From assembly GCF_001189235.2 (NCBI RefSeq), contig NZ_LFIP02000002.1, positions 1,241,949 through 1,305,948 on the forward strand: a stretch of DNA of 64,000 nucleotides, given 5' to 3'. This DNA is from Bradyrhizobium embrapense. GTDB taxonomy: Bacteria > Pseudomonadota > Alphaproteobacteria > Rhizobiales > Xanthobacteraceae. The notes beneath the pieces were generated by a model. That model saw only the letters and a program-made list of their open reading frames with translations. It had not been told where the DNA came from and ran no database searches. The position numbers and the translations under genes are program-made. Below, in pieces: positions 1-10,511 of the stretch; the first letter of the stretch is position 1; each line of letters opens with the position of its first letter.

Positions 1-3000
1 GCGCTCGGGCAGTACAACGGCTACGGCCTCGCCGGCGCCTACACCACCGATGTGACGTTCGGCAATGTCGCGCCGGTCACCGGCAATCTCGGCTTGACCT
101 CCGCGCTGCCGACGGATCGCGCCAACACGGCCTGGTTCGACGCGCCGACGCTCAACAGCTTCGGCCTCGGCGGCGTCAACATCAACACATCAAACAAGAT
201 CGCGATCAATGCACCGCTCGAGTTCTCGGCCGGGGCGCAGGTCAGGCTGATCGCGCCGACCGTCGATATCGCAGCCGACATCACCGCGCGCTCCGGCAGC
301 GTCACGGTCAGCAACATTCTCAACACCGCAAACGGAACGGTTACGTTGACGAACGCGACCGGCGGCGCATCGCTGACGCTGGAGGCCGGCGCGACCATCG
401 ACACGCGCGGCCTGTGGGTCAATGCGCAGAGCGATCCGACCAGCGTGTCGGGCCTCGGCCTCCTTGACGGCGGCAACGTTACCTTCGATTCGACCCAGAA
501 TGTGACGCTCGCGGCGGGGAGCGTGATCGACGTGTCCTCCGGCGGCGCCGTTCTCGTCAACGGCAAGACGCAAGGCGGCAAGGGCGGCAACGTCACGATC
601 CTCGCCGGCCACACCCAGCAGAACGCCGGCACGCCGGGCGATGGAACGCTTGTTCTCGACGGAGTGATCCGCGCCTGGGGCGTCAGCGGCGGCGGCACGC
701 TGACGATTTCCTCGCCCGGCAATATCCTGATCGGCGACAACGCCCAATTGGCGGGCGGCTCATTGACGGCAGGAACGCCGGCGCCAGTGGCATTGAAACT
801 CAGCCAACCGCTGACCATTCCGGCAGGGCAGCCCCTGCCGATCCCGCTTACGCTCACCTTCACCTCCTTGGTCTATGACGTGCCGACCCCGGTCGACATC
901 CGGAACGCGGGTGCACCCAGCACGCCGACCGGCGCGCCCTGGACTATTCCTGCCGGATTCACGGTGCAGACAAAGGTGAACGGCAATACTCAGTACTGGA
1001 GCGCGGGATCCGTGTTGCCGGCGGGGTCGATCATTGCCGGCTTTAGCCTGGGCGGATCCACGGGAGACGTCATTCCGGCCGGCACGGTCATTCCTTCGAG
1101 CGTTTTCCCCAACGGCCTCCCGATCCAGCCCTATCAGATCACCTATGCGGCCGGGTCGGTTCAATCAACGTCGATGACTTACCCGGTCGGCAGTACTATT
1201 CCGGTCGGCGGGGTGATACCGCAGACCGTGGCCGTCGAGCCCGCGCCTGCGCTCCATCCTTCGTTCTTCGCCGCCGGCTTCTCCAACTACGACATCAATG
1301 GTGGCCTGGGCGTTGTGGTGGCCAGCAATACCGTGATCGCGCCGACGATGCCGGTCTACCGGTTCACGCCGACCAGCTATTCGGCAGCTAGCGGCAGCGA
1401 TCCGTCTTCGGCGTTGACGCTATGGACGCCTCCGTTGTTTGCCGCGGATACGGTCAAGGCCACGATGACCCAGCGCGGCGGAGCGAGCCTCACGCTGCGC
1501 TCGCTGATCAAATCGGGAGGCGGTGCTCTCGTGAACGGCGGTGCCATCGTGGTTGGCGACGGCGCCTCGGTCAGCGTCGATCCAGGCCAGAGCATCACGC
1601 TCGATGCCTTCGGACAGATAAACGTGTTCGGCAGCCTCACCGCGCATGGCGGCAGCATCAATCTGGTCAATGACGCCTACGGTTCACCGGTTCAGGGCGG
1701 TTTTAACTTCGACCTCAACGGCAATGGCCGCGGCGTTTCGATCTGGGTCGACGCCGCTGCCAAGCTCGATGTCTCGGGGCTGGCCTATAAGGCGACCGAC
1801 ACGGCCGGACACCCGTTCGGGCGGGCGACCGATGGCGGCTCGATCACCGTCAACGGCGGCGGCGCCTTCGTGATCCTGCGCCCGGGTGCCGAGCTCAATG
1901 CCGACGGCACCCAGCTGGCGATCGATCTCGCAGCGGGAGGCGCGGCGTCGTCAAGCCGGCCGCAGATGATCACGACGAATGGCGGCTCCATCACCCTGGC
2001 GTCGCAGAGCGGGCTCTATCTCGACGGCGCCGTCCACGCCTTGTCCGGTGGCAGAGGCGCTGCCGGCGGCAATTTGTCGATCGCGCTCACCACGCCGAAC
2101 TTCGATGGCAATTCATTCCCCAACGGCACGGCGCCGGCCAACGTGATCGTCCCAAGCCTGATGACCGTGGTGCAGGCGCGTCCGGATTCCTCGCTGCCGG
2201 CGGATATCGCGCCTGGGACCGATGCTTCGAAGCTGAAGTTCGGCCGGGCCACGGTGAGCGCCAAGATGGTCAACGACGGCGGCTTCGATAGTCTGACGCT
2301 TGTGTCCGGCGATTACATGCAGTTCTCCGGCGATGTGTCGCTGACGCTGGGGCGCAGCCTGACGCTGACGGCGGCGGCTTTCACATCGGGGGCGCCGGTT
2401 TCCGGGCCGATCGATTCCTCGATGGCGGCTACGACCGGCAGCGTGAAGCTGTGGGCCCCCTACATCCTGTTCCGTGAGGCGACCGCTGTCGTCCCTGACG
2501 GGACCATCAGCGGCAGCATCCGCAATCCCGGCAGTGCGGTCTTGCCGACCATGGCGAGGTTCGAGGCCGACGCAAACCAGATCGACGTCCAGGGCCTGAT
2601 CGGATTCTCGGCGCGTTCGCCGAACAACATGTATGCGCCAGGATTCCTGACCACGAAGCTGGTCAGCCAGGGCGATATCCGCTTCCTGTCGATGCCCGGG
2701 GTGATCGCCACCCAATTGTCCACCAGCGGTAATCTCGAACTATTCGCCGCGCAGATTTATCCCGCAACCAACACCGTCGCGACCGTGATCGCCGGCAGCG
2801 GAAATGCCGATCCGACCACGAAGCTGATCATCGGACGCACCACCGACAACATTCCGGATGCACCGCTGTCGGTGTTCGGCCAGCTCGCGTTCCAGGCGCC
2901 GGTGATCGAGCAGAGCGGCATCGTCCGTGCACCGCTCGGCCTGTTGACCTTCGGCACGAGCTGGCCGGTCTACACGCCACATGTCGATCTGCTGCCCGGC

Positions 3001-6000
3001 AGCCTGACTTCGGTTTCGATGGCAGGCCTGACCATTCCCTACGGCGGGACGATCGACGGCGTGACCTACACGTACAACGGCACCAGCATCCGTCCGATCG
3101 GCGTCACCAATTTCAACAACAACGGCCCGCAATCCGGCATTATCCTGGATGGGCAGTCGGTCAACGTCGCGAGCGGCGCGATCCTCGATCTGTCGGGCGG
3201 CGGCACGCTCGCCGGCGCGGGTTTCGTGTCCGGACGCGGCGGCTCCGTCAACGTGATCGACACGCCGCTCGTCAACGCCAACCCTGCTGCTCCCGTCAGC
3301 AAGGCGAGTGACACGGTCTACGCCATCCTGCCTGGCTATAGTTCAAGTTACGCGCCGATCGCGCCCGAAAACGGCGCCGGCGATCCCGCGATTGGTCAAC
3401 AGGTCACCATTCCGTCCGGTGTTCCGGGACTGCCGGCGGGAACGTACACGCTGCTGCCCTCCAACTACGCGCTGCTGCCCGGCGGATACCGTGTCGAACT
3501 CGGCGGCAGCACCACGACGCCGGTCGGCAGCCCGATCACCATCGGTAACGGCACCTACGCCACCTCGGTCACCACCAGCATCGCCAACACCGCGATCAAG
3601 GGCAGCTTGCCGGTGACGGCGCTGATCACCGCGGGCACCTCGGTCCGCAAATATTCGCAATTCAACGAGCAGAGCTACAGCGATTTCCTGCTTGCCAACG
3701 TGGCGCAATTCGGCGGCGTGCGTCCGCTGCTGCCGAGCGACGGCAAGACGCTCGAGATCGTGTTCGAGAGGCCGAACGCCACCCCGATCGGACCTGTGCT
3801 CACATTCGACGGCACCGCGCTGTTTCAGGGTGCGCAGGGCGGTAACGCCGGCCAGGTGGCGTTGCTGAATGTCGGCGAAATCTATGCTGGCGCGCCGACC
3901 CAAGGATTTTCCAGTCCCTCGGTCGACGCCGCCGATCTCAATGCGCTCAAGGCGCCACGCCTCCTGATCAACGGAATCGTCGTCATCGCGAATGGCACGC
4001 TGTCTCTTAATCAGGTTCACGGTCAGGATCTCTTCATCCGCGATGGCGTCTCCCTTTCCGCCGGCGAGATGTTCTTTATCGGTAACAATATCAGCGTCGG
4101 CAACAACGTGACGCTCAGCACCGTCGGACAGGGCGCAGTGCCGTTCGATTCCGTGACCACCGGCATGAGCTATGCGGTCAACCAGTTCACTGTGCTGGCA
4201 CTGTCCAATGGTAACGTCAACTTCCTGCCCTCGAACGTCGGCAACGGCTCGATCACCATCGGCGCCGGCTCGTCGCTCTATTCCGAAGGGACGCTGGCGT
4301 TCGTCACCAACGGCGCTTCTGCGATCGATCCGACCGCCCATTTCGGGTCGAGCAACATCGCGCTCGCGGTCGGCACCATCAATATCGGCGACGCCGCGAC
4401 CGTGGCCGCGACGGGCGCACCCGCCGGATTGATGTTCGATCAGACGCTGTTCAACACTCTTCTCCATGGTGATCCGCTGCACGGCGCGCCGGAGCTGAAG
4501 ACCATCACATTGTCTGCGGCGAATTCCATCAATCTGTTCGCAGGTGCCGGTCTGGATGCCACCGGCAGCGGTGTCAACCTGGTGCTGAACACCTCGGCGA
4601 TCTATGGCTACGGCACAGCCGGCGACAGCTCGACCATCGCCGCCAACAAGATCACGTGGAATGGCCTGAGCGGTACGACCCCGCCGGCGATCGCCGCAGG
4701 CGGGCCGGGCACCGGAGCAGGTGCCCTCAATATCGTCGCGGACGAGATCGACTTCGGCCGGTTTGCCTCGCTCGACACATCAACCGCGAGCCGCGTGATC
4801 TACGGCTTCAGCAACGTCAACATCACCGCCAACTCGAGGATCGTCTCGGCCGGCAACAGCAAGCTGTTCGTCTACCAGTCGCCAAGCGCCGATCCTGCTG
4901 CCGTGTTCGGCCAGAGCGGCAGCGGCGGCAACCTGACGCTGGCGACGCCGCTGCTGACCGGTGCGCAGAAATCGATCATGGCCTATGCCACGGGCGGCGC
5001 GCTCGATGTCGTCGCGCCCGCGGGCATCGCGCCAAGCGCCGCCGGGTCCACCGTGGCCGGCGCCGAGATCGACCTGACCGGCGGCAGCGTCGGGATCGAC
5101 AGCACGATCCTGTTGCCGAGCGGCAAGCTGGTCGTCAATGCGACCGGTGATATCGCACTCGGCGGTGCAAGCCGCATCGACCTCGGCGGCCGGCCGTCCG
5201 CGATCCAGAAGGCGACGGTCTATGGGTTCGGCGGCACCGCGATCTTCAACAGCGTACAGGGCAGCCTGACGCAGTCTGCCGGCGCCGTGATCGATGTCTC
5301 CGCGACCAATGCCGGTGCCGGCTCGATCAGCATCGCTGCGGCGAATGGTCAGGTCACGCTGGGAGGCGAGCTTCGCGGCGCGGCGACGGGCGGTTACGCC
5401 AGCGGTGACTTCAGCGTGTCCAGCGGCACGCTTTCGAGTTCCGACTTCGCAGCGCTCAACGCCCTGCTGACCCAGGGCGGCTTCTTCGACGCGCGTGCCT
5501 TCGACATCAGGAACGGCGATCTCGTCATCGGCGACGGCGTGAAGGCCAGCAGCGTGACGGTCTCCACCGACAACGGCAGCCTCACCGTCGTCGGCACCAT
5601 CGATGCGTCCGGTGCCGCACCCGGCACCATCCGGCTCTCCGCCGGCAACGGGCTCGCGCTGGCGCCGAGCGCCGTGCTCGATGTTCACGGCACGGTGCTC
5701 CAGGTCGACAGCTACGGCCAGCCGATCGAAGCGAGGAACCGCGGCCACATCGAGCTGACCGCGGCGGGCGGCGCTCTCACGCTGGCTTCTGGCGCGACCA
5801 TGAATCTTACCGCGCCGAACGGCGTTGCCTATGGCGACGTGGTGCTGAACGCACAGCGCACCGGCGAGACCTCGGGCGATATCGCCATCAACGCCTCGGG
5901 TCCGCTCAATATCAAGGGCGCCTACAGCATCGCGCTCAACGCGTTCTGGACCTATGACCTGCCGGGCGGCAGCAGCATCAGCCAGGCGACGCTCGACGGC

Positions 6001-9000
6001 TACGACATCGCGAGCACGGCGTTCATCAATGCCGCATTGGGTAACGCGGGATTGGCGACGCGCGTCGCGGGCCTGTCCGCTTTCGGCAGTGCCTACCATC
6101 TGCGGCCGGGCGTCCAGATAACGTCGAGCGGCGCCCTCTCGACTTTGGGCGATATCGACCTTGCGAAATATCGCTACGGCGCGGGCGCAGATCGTGATCC
6201 GAATTCGGCGAACTATGGCGGAGGCGAGCCGATGGCTCTTGTGGTCCGCGCCGCCGGCAACCTCACGATCAATGGAAGCATATCGGACGGGTTCAAGTCG
6301 ACTCCGGGAAAGCCAGCGGTCTACACTCCGATCGATATCTCGAAAGATCCCAACGCGCAGTTGTGGTCGCCCAGCGACACCGGCCTGAACAATTCCAGTT
6401 ACGTCTATTCCAGCAGCGTGACGCTGATGATTGACTGGACGGTGCCGGACGATGAGTTCTACCAGTCTATGGTCTCGATGTATGGGATCCCATTCGTCGA
6501 TATCAACGGCCATCAATATGGGCCGGGTAACACCATTCCGGCCGGCACTACGCTGAATCCCGGACCTTCGTTAGGCGGGAACGGCTACTTGATCTTCGAT
6601 ATTGCGACTTTGCCTTCCCTCGGAGCGGTGGTCGTACCCGGAATTCCCGGCGCAGCTGCCATGTCGGCGGCAGCGGCAATGCTCGCGCCCGGTTCGCACT
6701 CCGCATCGGTTCGCCTCGTGGCAGGTGCGGATCTTGCCGGTGCCGACCAGCGCGCGTTGCAAACGACACAAGCGCTGAACGGGAGCGGCAACCTGACGCT
6801 GAGCGATCCGGCCTACAATTCGTCACGCAACGGCACGTTCTTCAGCGTGCTGCGCACCGGCACCGGCAGTCTCGATTTGCTGGCCGGCGGCAGCTTCAGC
6901 GAAGCCACGCCATATGGCGTCTATACGGCTGGTACGCAGGCGGCGCCGATCCTGGCGGCCGACGGCAGCAATCCCTACGACCTCGTCGGTGTCACCAGCA
7001 GCGGCAACTCGCACGCCTGGTACCCCGAGCATGGCGGCGACCTCCTGCTCACCGCGCAACGGGATATCACCGGCAATCTCCAGATCGCGGACAACAACAC
7101 CCGGTTCGCCGACTCCAATCTCACCGCCAACTGGCTCCGGCTGCAAGGCGGTGGCGCCTCCGCCGATCCGGCTGCGTGGTGGATCAATTTCGGCTCGCTT
7201 GCGAAGACCTACCCTTATAGCATCAGCCAGCAATTGATCGGCTTCCAGGGGATCGGCACGCTTGGCGGCGGCAATCTCACCGTGACCGCGGGCGGCAATG
7301 CCGGCGTGACGGGCAACGGCTCGACCGGCCTCGACCTGGCGGTCGCGTCGACCGGCCGTGTTCTGGCGAATGGCACGCTGGTCGAGACCGGTGGCGGCAA
7401 TCTGGTCGTGAGGATTGGCGGCGGACTCAATCCGGTGGTGCCAAGAACACCTGACGGTCAGGGTCAGGTGCCGGACTATTTCGGCTCGATCACCAACCTG
7501 CGTGGCGACACCACCGTCAGTGCCGGGTCGGTCGGCGCGCTGGCCGTGAACACCTGGTCATCCAATTTCGTTTCGTACGATCCGCGCGCCGCTGATCCCA
7601 ACGTCTTCAAGCGCTCGCTCAAGACGCCGGGGCCGCTCGTCATGCCGGGCGACGGCAGCGTCAGCATCACGACGCGCGGCGACCTCGTGCTCGGCGGCGC
7701 GGGGGACGCCGGCATGGCGTCGCCAGTCGATCTGAACGGCATTGCGTATACGGTGCGCAACGCGGACGGCACTACGACGCTCCATAGCCGCGGGCAATCG
7801 AACTTCACATTGTGGACGCCGGCGACCGCGATCGATCTCTACGCGGCGGGTGGCGATGCGGCCGTATTGGGCGGAATTTCCTTTGGCGGCACGGCTTTCT
7901 TTCCGGGAACGCTGATCGTTGCGGCCGCCAACGGCGACATTCGGTTCTTGGAGCCTGCGGCCGGCGGCGGAGTGCCGACAATCGAACTGATGCCGTCGCC
8001 TCGCGGCCAACTCGAATTGCTGGCGGCCGGGTCAATCTACGGGACGAGCCAGGCCGTGGCGATGTCGGGCGCGGACATGAGCACGTTGGCGACGCCGTTC
8101 AATCCCGTCTTTGCCACCGGCGTCAACGGCGGCGGCAGCAGCAACGCGTGGGCGAACGCCGCCAATCGCATCAATCCGATCAGTCCAATCGCCTTCGGCG
8201 AGGATATGCCCATCTCCAACCTGCACGCAGGGGATGATCGGCCGGCCCTGGTCTACGCCGGCATCGACATTGTCGATCTCACCCTCGGCCAGGCGCAGCC
8301 GCAGAACCCGAGTGCCGGCCAGTATTTCTATCCGACCCACAGCACCTGGTATATCGCGGCCAAGCCGTTCGAGGTGATCGCCGGCCGCGATATCGTCGGC
8401 ACCGGTCCCGTGCCGAGCGTGTTCCTGAACAACGGAGCGGACGATATCTCGCTGATGCAGGCCGGTCGTGACATCTTCTATCAATCGGTCACCGTCCTCG
8501 GCCCCGGTCTGTTTCAGCTGCAAGCCGGCCGCAATCTGTATCAGGGCTTTTACGGCTCGCTGGTCAGCGCCGGCGATATCGTCAATCAGAAGGGCGGTGC
8601 GGGAATCGTTGCGATCGCCGGTACCGGCGCCAACGGCCCCGACTACACCGATTTCGCCAAGCTGTATTTCGATGCCGCGAACCAGCTTCCCGGCGACGGC
8701 ACGCCGCTCGCGGGCAGCGGCAAGGTCGCAAAGACCTACGCCGACGAGCTGTACGATTGGCTGCGCGACCGGTTCTCGCCGAGCCGGAATTATTCGTACG
8801 ACGGCCAGTCCTACGTCTTCACGGGCGCGAAGCAGGATGCGCTCGCTTTCTTCCTGACCTTGCCGGCACAGCAGCAGGGCGTTTTCGTCCGGCAGGAATA
8901 TTATACCGAGCTGAAGGAAAGCGGTCGCGAGTACAACAACGAGGACAGCCGTCGCTACAGGAGCTATTTGCGCGGTCGCGAGGCGATTGCCACCCTGTTT

Positions 9001-9930
9001 CCGGATAAGGATGCGCAAGGCAATCCGCTGGCGTATTCGGGCAAGGTCACCATGTTCAGCGGCTTCACGAAGGACGCTCTTGGCAACACGTATCTTGCTG
9101 ACGCCGGCATTCAGACGCAGTTCGGCGGCGACATTCAGGTCCTCAATCCGGGAGGGCAGACCATTATCGGGGTCGAGGGCGTGACGCCGGGTCCCGGCGC
9201 TGGCCTGATCACGCAAGGCCAGAACAGCAATATCGATGTCTATTCGCTCGGCAGCGTGCTGCTCGGCCAGAGCCGCATCATGACCACGTTCGGTGGCAAC
9301 ATCCTGGCGTGGTCGGCAATCGGCGACATCAACGCCGGCCGCGGCTCGAAAACGACGGTGATCTATACGCCGCCGCTGCGCACCTATGACGCGTATGGCA
9401 ATATCAAGCTGTCGCCGGCGGCGCCGGCCAGTGGTGCCGGCATCGCGACGCTCGCCCCCATTCCGGGGACGCCGCCGAGCGACGTCGACCTGATCGCGCC
9501 GCTCGGCACCATTGATGCGGGCGAAGCCGGCATCCGCGTCTCGGGCAACGTCAATCTCGCGGCGCTGCAGGTGGTCAACGCCGCCAACATCCAGGTGCAG
9601 GGCACCTCGACCGGCATTCCGACGGTGCAGGGGCCGCCGGTCGCAGCACTGACGGCGGCGTCGAACACCACCGCCGCCAGCCAGCAGGCCACGGCGCCGC
9701 CGCCGAAGAACAATGACCAGCCTTCGATCGTCATCGTCGAGGTGCTCGGCTATGGCGGCGGCGATGGCGCCGCGCCGGATCCCGCGAAGGAGGAACAGAA
9801 GCGGCGTACGCAAGAGCAGCACAGCTACAACCAGAACAGCCTTCTTCAGCTCGTTGGCAATGGTTCGCTTTCGGAAACGCAAAGGCAGGCGCTCACCGTG
9901 GAGGAAAGAGCGAGCCTCGAGACACGCTGA
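1..9930 (+). CDS. Giant filamentous-haemagglutinin-type exoprotein, 5' end outside window
   Basis: The reading frame is open from base 1, so the gene starts upstream; 3309 residues are visible. The protein is Gly/Ala/Ser/Thr/Asn-rich, with endless short beta-strand-like repeats containing GG, NG and DG turns (for example GGNLTVTAGGN), as expected of a right-handed beta-helix. The last ~800 residues are less repetitive and contain an acidic and aromatic stretch (EYNNEDSRRYRSYLRGRE) typical of the C-terminal region of FHA-family outer membrane proteins with DUF3739. These are TpsA-like exoproteins exported by a TpsB/ShlB partner and used in adhesion or contact interactions. No TpsB gene lies in the window; it may be upstream. 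The C-terminus is charged and has no obvious toxin domain. An ECF sigma factor follows after 22 bases, probably in the same unit. The family call is confident; the adhesion role is inferred. Confidence 0.85.
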   Translation, partial: ALGQYNGYGLAGAYTTDVTFGNVAPVTGNLGLTSALPTDRANTAWFDAPTLNSFGLGGVNINTSNKIAINAPLEFSAGAQVRLIAPTVDIAADITARSGSVTVSNILNTANGTVTLTNATGGASLTLEAGATIDTRGLWVNAQSDPTSVSGLGLLDGGNVTFDSTQNVTLAAGSVIDVSSGGAVLVNGKTQGGKGGNVTILAGHTQQNAGTPGDGTLVLDGVIRAWGVSGGGTLTISSPGNILIGDNAQLAGGSLTAGTPAPVALKLSQPLTIPAGQPLPIPLTLTFTSLVYDVPTPVDIRNAGAPSTPTGAPWTIPAGFTVQTKVNGNTQYWSAGSVLPAGSIIAGFSLGGSTGDVIPAGTVIPSSVFPNGLPIQPYQITYAAGSVQSTSMTYPVGSTIPVGGVIPQTVAVEPAPALHPSFFAAGFSNYDINGGLGVVVASNTVIAPTMPVYRFTPTSYSAASGSDPSSALTLWTPPLFAADTVKATMTQRGGASLTLRSLIKSGGGALVNGGAIVVGDGASVSVDPGQSITLDAFGQINVFGSLTAHGGSINLVNDAYGSPVQGGFNFDLNGNGRGVSIWVDAAAKLDVSGLAYKATDTAGHPFGRATDGGSITVNGGGAFVILRPGAELNADGTQLAIDLAAGGAASSSRPQMITTNGGSITLASQSGLYLDGAVHALSGGRGAAGGNLSIALTTPNFDGNSFPNGTAPANVIVPSLMTVVQARPDSSLPADIAPGTDASKLKFGRATVSAKMVNDGGFDSLTLVSGDYMQFSGDVSLTLGRSLTLTAAAFTSGAPVSGPIDSSMAATTGSVKLWAPYILFREATAVVPDGTISGSIRNPGSAVLPTMARFEADANQIDVQGLIGFSARSPNNMYAPGFLTTKLVSQGDIRFLSMPGVIATQLSTSGNLELFAAQIYPATNTVATVIAGSGNADPTTKLIIGRTTDNIPDAPLSVFGQLAFQAPVIEQSGIVRAPLGLLTFGTSWPVYTPHVDLLPGSLTSVSMAGLTIPYGGTIDGVTYTYNGTSIRPIGVTNFNNNGPQSGIILDGQSVNVASGAILDLSGGGTLAGAGFVSGRGGSVNVIDTPLVNANPAAPVSKASDTVYAILPGYSSSYAPIAPENGAGDPAIGQQVTIPSGVPGLPAGTYTLLPSNYALLPGGYRVELGGSTTTPVGSPITIGNGTYATSVTTSIANTAIKGSLPVTALITAGTSVRKYSQFNEQSYSDFLLANVAQFGGVRPLLPSDGKTLEIVFERPNATPIGPVLTFDGTALFQGAQGGNAGQVALLNVGEIYAGAPTQGFSSPSVDAADLNALKAPRLLINGIVVIANGTLSLNQVHGQDLFIRDGVSLSAGEMFFIGNNISVGNNVTLSTVGQGAVPFDSVTTGMSYAVNQFTVLALSNGNVNFLPSNVGNGSITIGAGSSLYSEGTLAFVTNGASAIDPTAHFGSSNIALAVGTINIGDAATVAATGAPAGLMFDQTLFNTLLHGDPLHGAPELKTITLSAANSINLFAGAGLDATGSGVNLVLNTSAIYGYGTAGDSSTIAANKITWNGLSGTTPPAIAAGGPGTGAGALNIVADEIDFGRFASLDTSTASRVIYGFSNVNITANSRIVSAGNSKLFVYQSPSADPAAVFGQSGSGGNLTLATPLLTGAQKSIMAYATGGALDVVAPAGIAPSAAGSTVAGAEIDLTGGSVGIDSTILLPSGKLVVNATGDIALGGASRIDLGGRPSAIQKATVYGFGGTAIFNSVQGSLTQSAGAVIDVSATNAGAGSISIAAANGQVTLGGELRGAATGGYASGDFSVSSGTLSSSDFAALNALLTQGGFFDARAFDIRNGDLVIGDGVKASSVTVSTDNGSLTVVGTIDASGAAPGTIRLSAGNGLALAPSAVLDVHGTVLQVDSYGQPIEARNRGHIELTAAGGALTLASGATMNLTAPNGVAYGDVVLNAQRTGETSGDIAINASGPLNIKGAYSIALNAFWTYDLPGGSSISQATLDGYDIASTAFINAALGNAGLATRVAGLSAFGSAYHLRPGVQITSSGALSTLGDIDLAKYRYGAGADRDPNSANYGGGEPMALVVRAAGNLTINGSISDGFKSTPGKPAVYTPIDISKDPNAQLWSPSDTGLNNSSYVYSSSVTLMIDWTVPDDEFYQSMVSMYGIPFVDINGHQYGPGNTIPAGTTLNPGPSLGGNGYLIFDIATLPSLGAVVVPGIPGAAAMSAAAAMLAPGSHSASVRLVAGADLAGADQRALQTTQALNGSGNLTLSDPAYNSSRNGTFFSVLRTGTGSLDLLAGGSFSEATPYGVYTAGTQAAPILAADGSNPYDLVGVTSSGNSHAWYPEHGGDLLLTAQRDITGNLQIADNNTRFADSNLTANWLRLQGGGASADPAAWWINFGSLAKTYPYSISQQLIGFQGIGTLGGGNLTVTAGGNAGVTGNGSTGLDLAVASTGRVLANGTLVETGGGNLVVRIGGGLNPVVPRTPDGQGQVPDYFGSITNLRGDTTVSAGSVGALAVNTWSSNFVSYDPRAADPNVFKRSLKTPGPLVMPGDGSVSITTRGDLVLGGAGDAGMASPVDLNGIAYTVRNADGTTTLHSRGQSNFTLWTPATAIDLYAAGGDAAVLGGISFGGTAFFPGTLIVAAANGDIRFLEPAAGGGVPTIELMPSPRGQLELLAAGSIYGTSQAVAMSGADMSTLATPFNPVFATGVNGGGSSNAWANAANRINPISPIAFGEDMPISNLHAGDDRPALVYAGIDIVDLTLGQAQPQNPSAGQYFYPTHSTWYIAAKPFEVIAGRDIVGTGPVPSVFLNNGADDISLMQAGRDIFYQSVTVLGPGLFQLQAGRNLYQGFYGSLVSAGDIVNQKGGAGIVAIAGTGANGPDYTDFAKLYFDAANQLPGDGTPLAGSGKVAKTYADELYDWLRDRFSPSRNYSYDGQSYVFTGAKQDALAFFLTLPAQQQGVFVRQEYYTELKESGREYNNEDSRRYRSYLRGREAIATLFPDKDAQGNPLAYSGKVTMFSGFTKDALGNTYLADAGIQTQFGGDIQVLNPGGQTIIGVEGVTPGPGAGLITQGQNSNIDVYSLGSVLLGQSRIMTTFGGNILAWSAIGDINAGRGSKTTVIYTPPLRTYDAYGNIKLSPAAPASGAGIATLAPIPGTPPSDVDLIAPLGTIDAGEAGIRVSGNVNLAALQVVNAANIQVQGTSTGIPTVQGPPVAALTAASNTTAASQQATAPPPKNNDQPSIVIVEVLGYGGGDGAAPDPAKEEQKRRTQEQHSYNQNSLLQLVGNGSLSETQRQALTVEERASLETR

Positions 9931-9952
9931 GGAATAGTTTGGGGTCCTGAAC

Positions 9953-10495
9953 GTGGCTGATACCAACCAGGCTCGGCTGCGCGACCAGCTGGTGCAGAAC
10001 TATGACGGCCTCATTGCGAGACTGACGCGCCGCCTGGGCTCCTCAGACTTCGCCTATGAGGCCCTGCACGAGACATTCCTGCGGCTGGATCGGGTCACGG
10101 ACGCGGTCCCGGTTCGCAGTCCGGCCGACTATCTCTTTCGCATCGCCATCAATGTCGCGAAGGACCGACGCAAGGCCCAGACCTATCGCCTCGGCGTGTC
10201 CGAGGTCGATGCGCTGCTGGATGTTTGCGACGAGCAGCCCGATACTGCGCGGGTGGTCGAGGCGCGCTCCGAGATCGCAGCCTTCAAATACGCGTTGGCC
10301 GGGCTTCCGGACCGGCCTCGCCAGGTGCTTGAAGGGATTTCGATCGAGGGTGTAACGCCGCAGGAGGTCGCGGCCCGTCTGCAAATCAGCCTTCGTACGG
10401 TCGAAAATGACCTCAGACTGGCCTTACGGCACTGCGCAACCGTTCTTGGCCGCACCGTGGTCCGTCGTCGCGGCGGACCACGGCTGCGGCCGTAA
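9953..10495 (+). CDS. ECF RNA polymerase sigma factor (FecI-like)
   Basis: This 180-residue protein has a sigma-70 region 2 in its first ~90 residues (YDGLIARLTRRLG, then FAYEALHETFLRLDRV and DYLFRIAINVAKDRRK). Region 4 lies at about 115-165 and carries a helix-turn-helix (PQEVAARLQISLRTVENDLR). Length and motifs fit FecI-type extracytoplasmic-function sigma factors. The chosen start is GTG. The gene sits 22 bases after the giant exoprotein gene, so it may direct transcription of that secretion locus. FecI-type factors normally work with a FecR-like anti-sigma factor, but none is visible here; it may lie upstream of the window. Basic residues dominate the C-terminus, and the end of the reading frame overlaps a strong hairpin. 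Confidence 0.85.
   Translation: MADTNQARLRDQLVQNYDGLIARLTRRLGSSDFAYEALHETFLRLDRVTDAVPVRSPADYLFRIAINVAKDRRKAQTYRLGVSEVDALLDVCDEQPDTARVVEARSEIAAFKYALAGLPDRPRQVLEGISIEGVTPQEVAARLQISLRTVENDLRLALRHCATVLGRTVVRRRGGPRLRP
10448..10491. terminator. Strong hairpin between convergent genes
   Basis: Arms 10448-10464 and 10474-10491 form a 17-bp GC-rich stem with one bulged base and a 9-base loop. It lies at the extreme 3' end of the sigma-factor gene and 20 bases from the stop of the convergent binding-protein gene. There is no T-run, so its role as a bidirectional terminator is inferred from position and stem strength. Confidence 0.5.
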
Positions 10496-10511
10496 CTGGT
10501 TGCGGCGGCAC

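Noticed and set aside
8032..9966. 644-codon open frame antisense to the exoprotein gene
   Set aside because: Its product is Arg/Ala/Asp-rich with no motifs, as expected of a mirror frame in GC-rich coding DNA; the opposite strand has clear FHA-type sequence.
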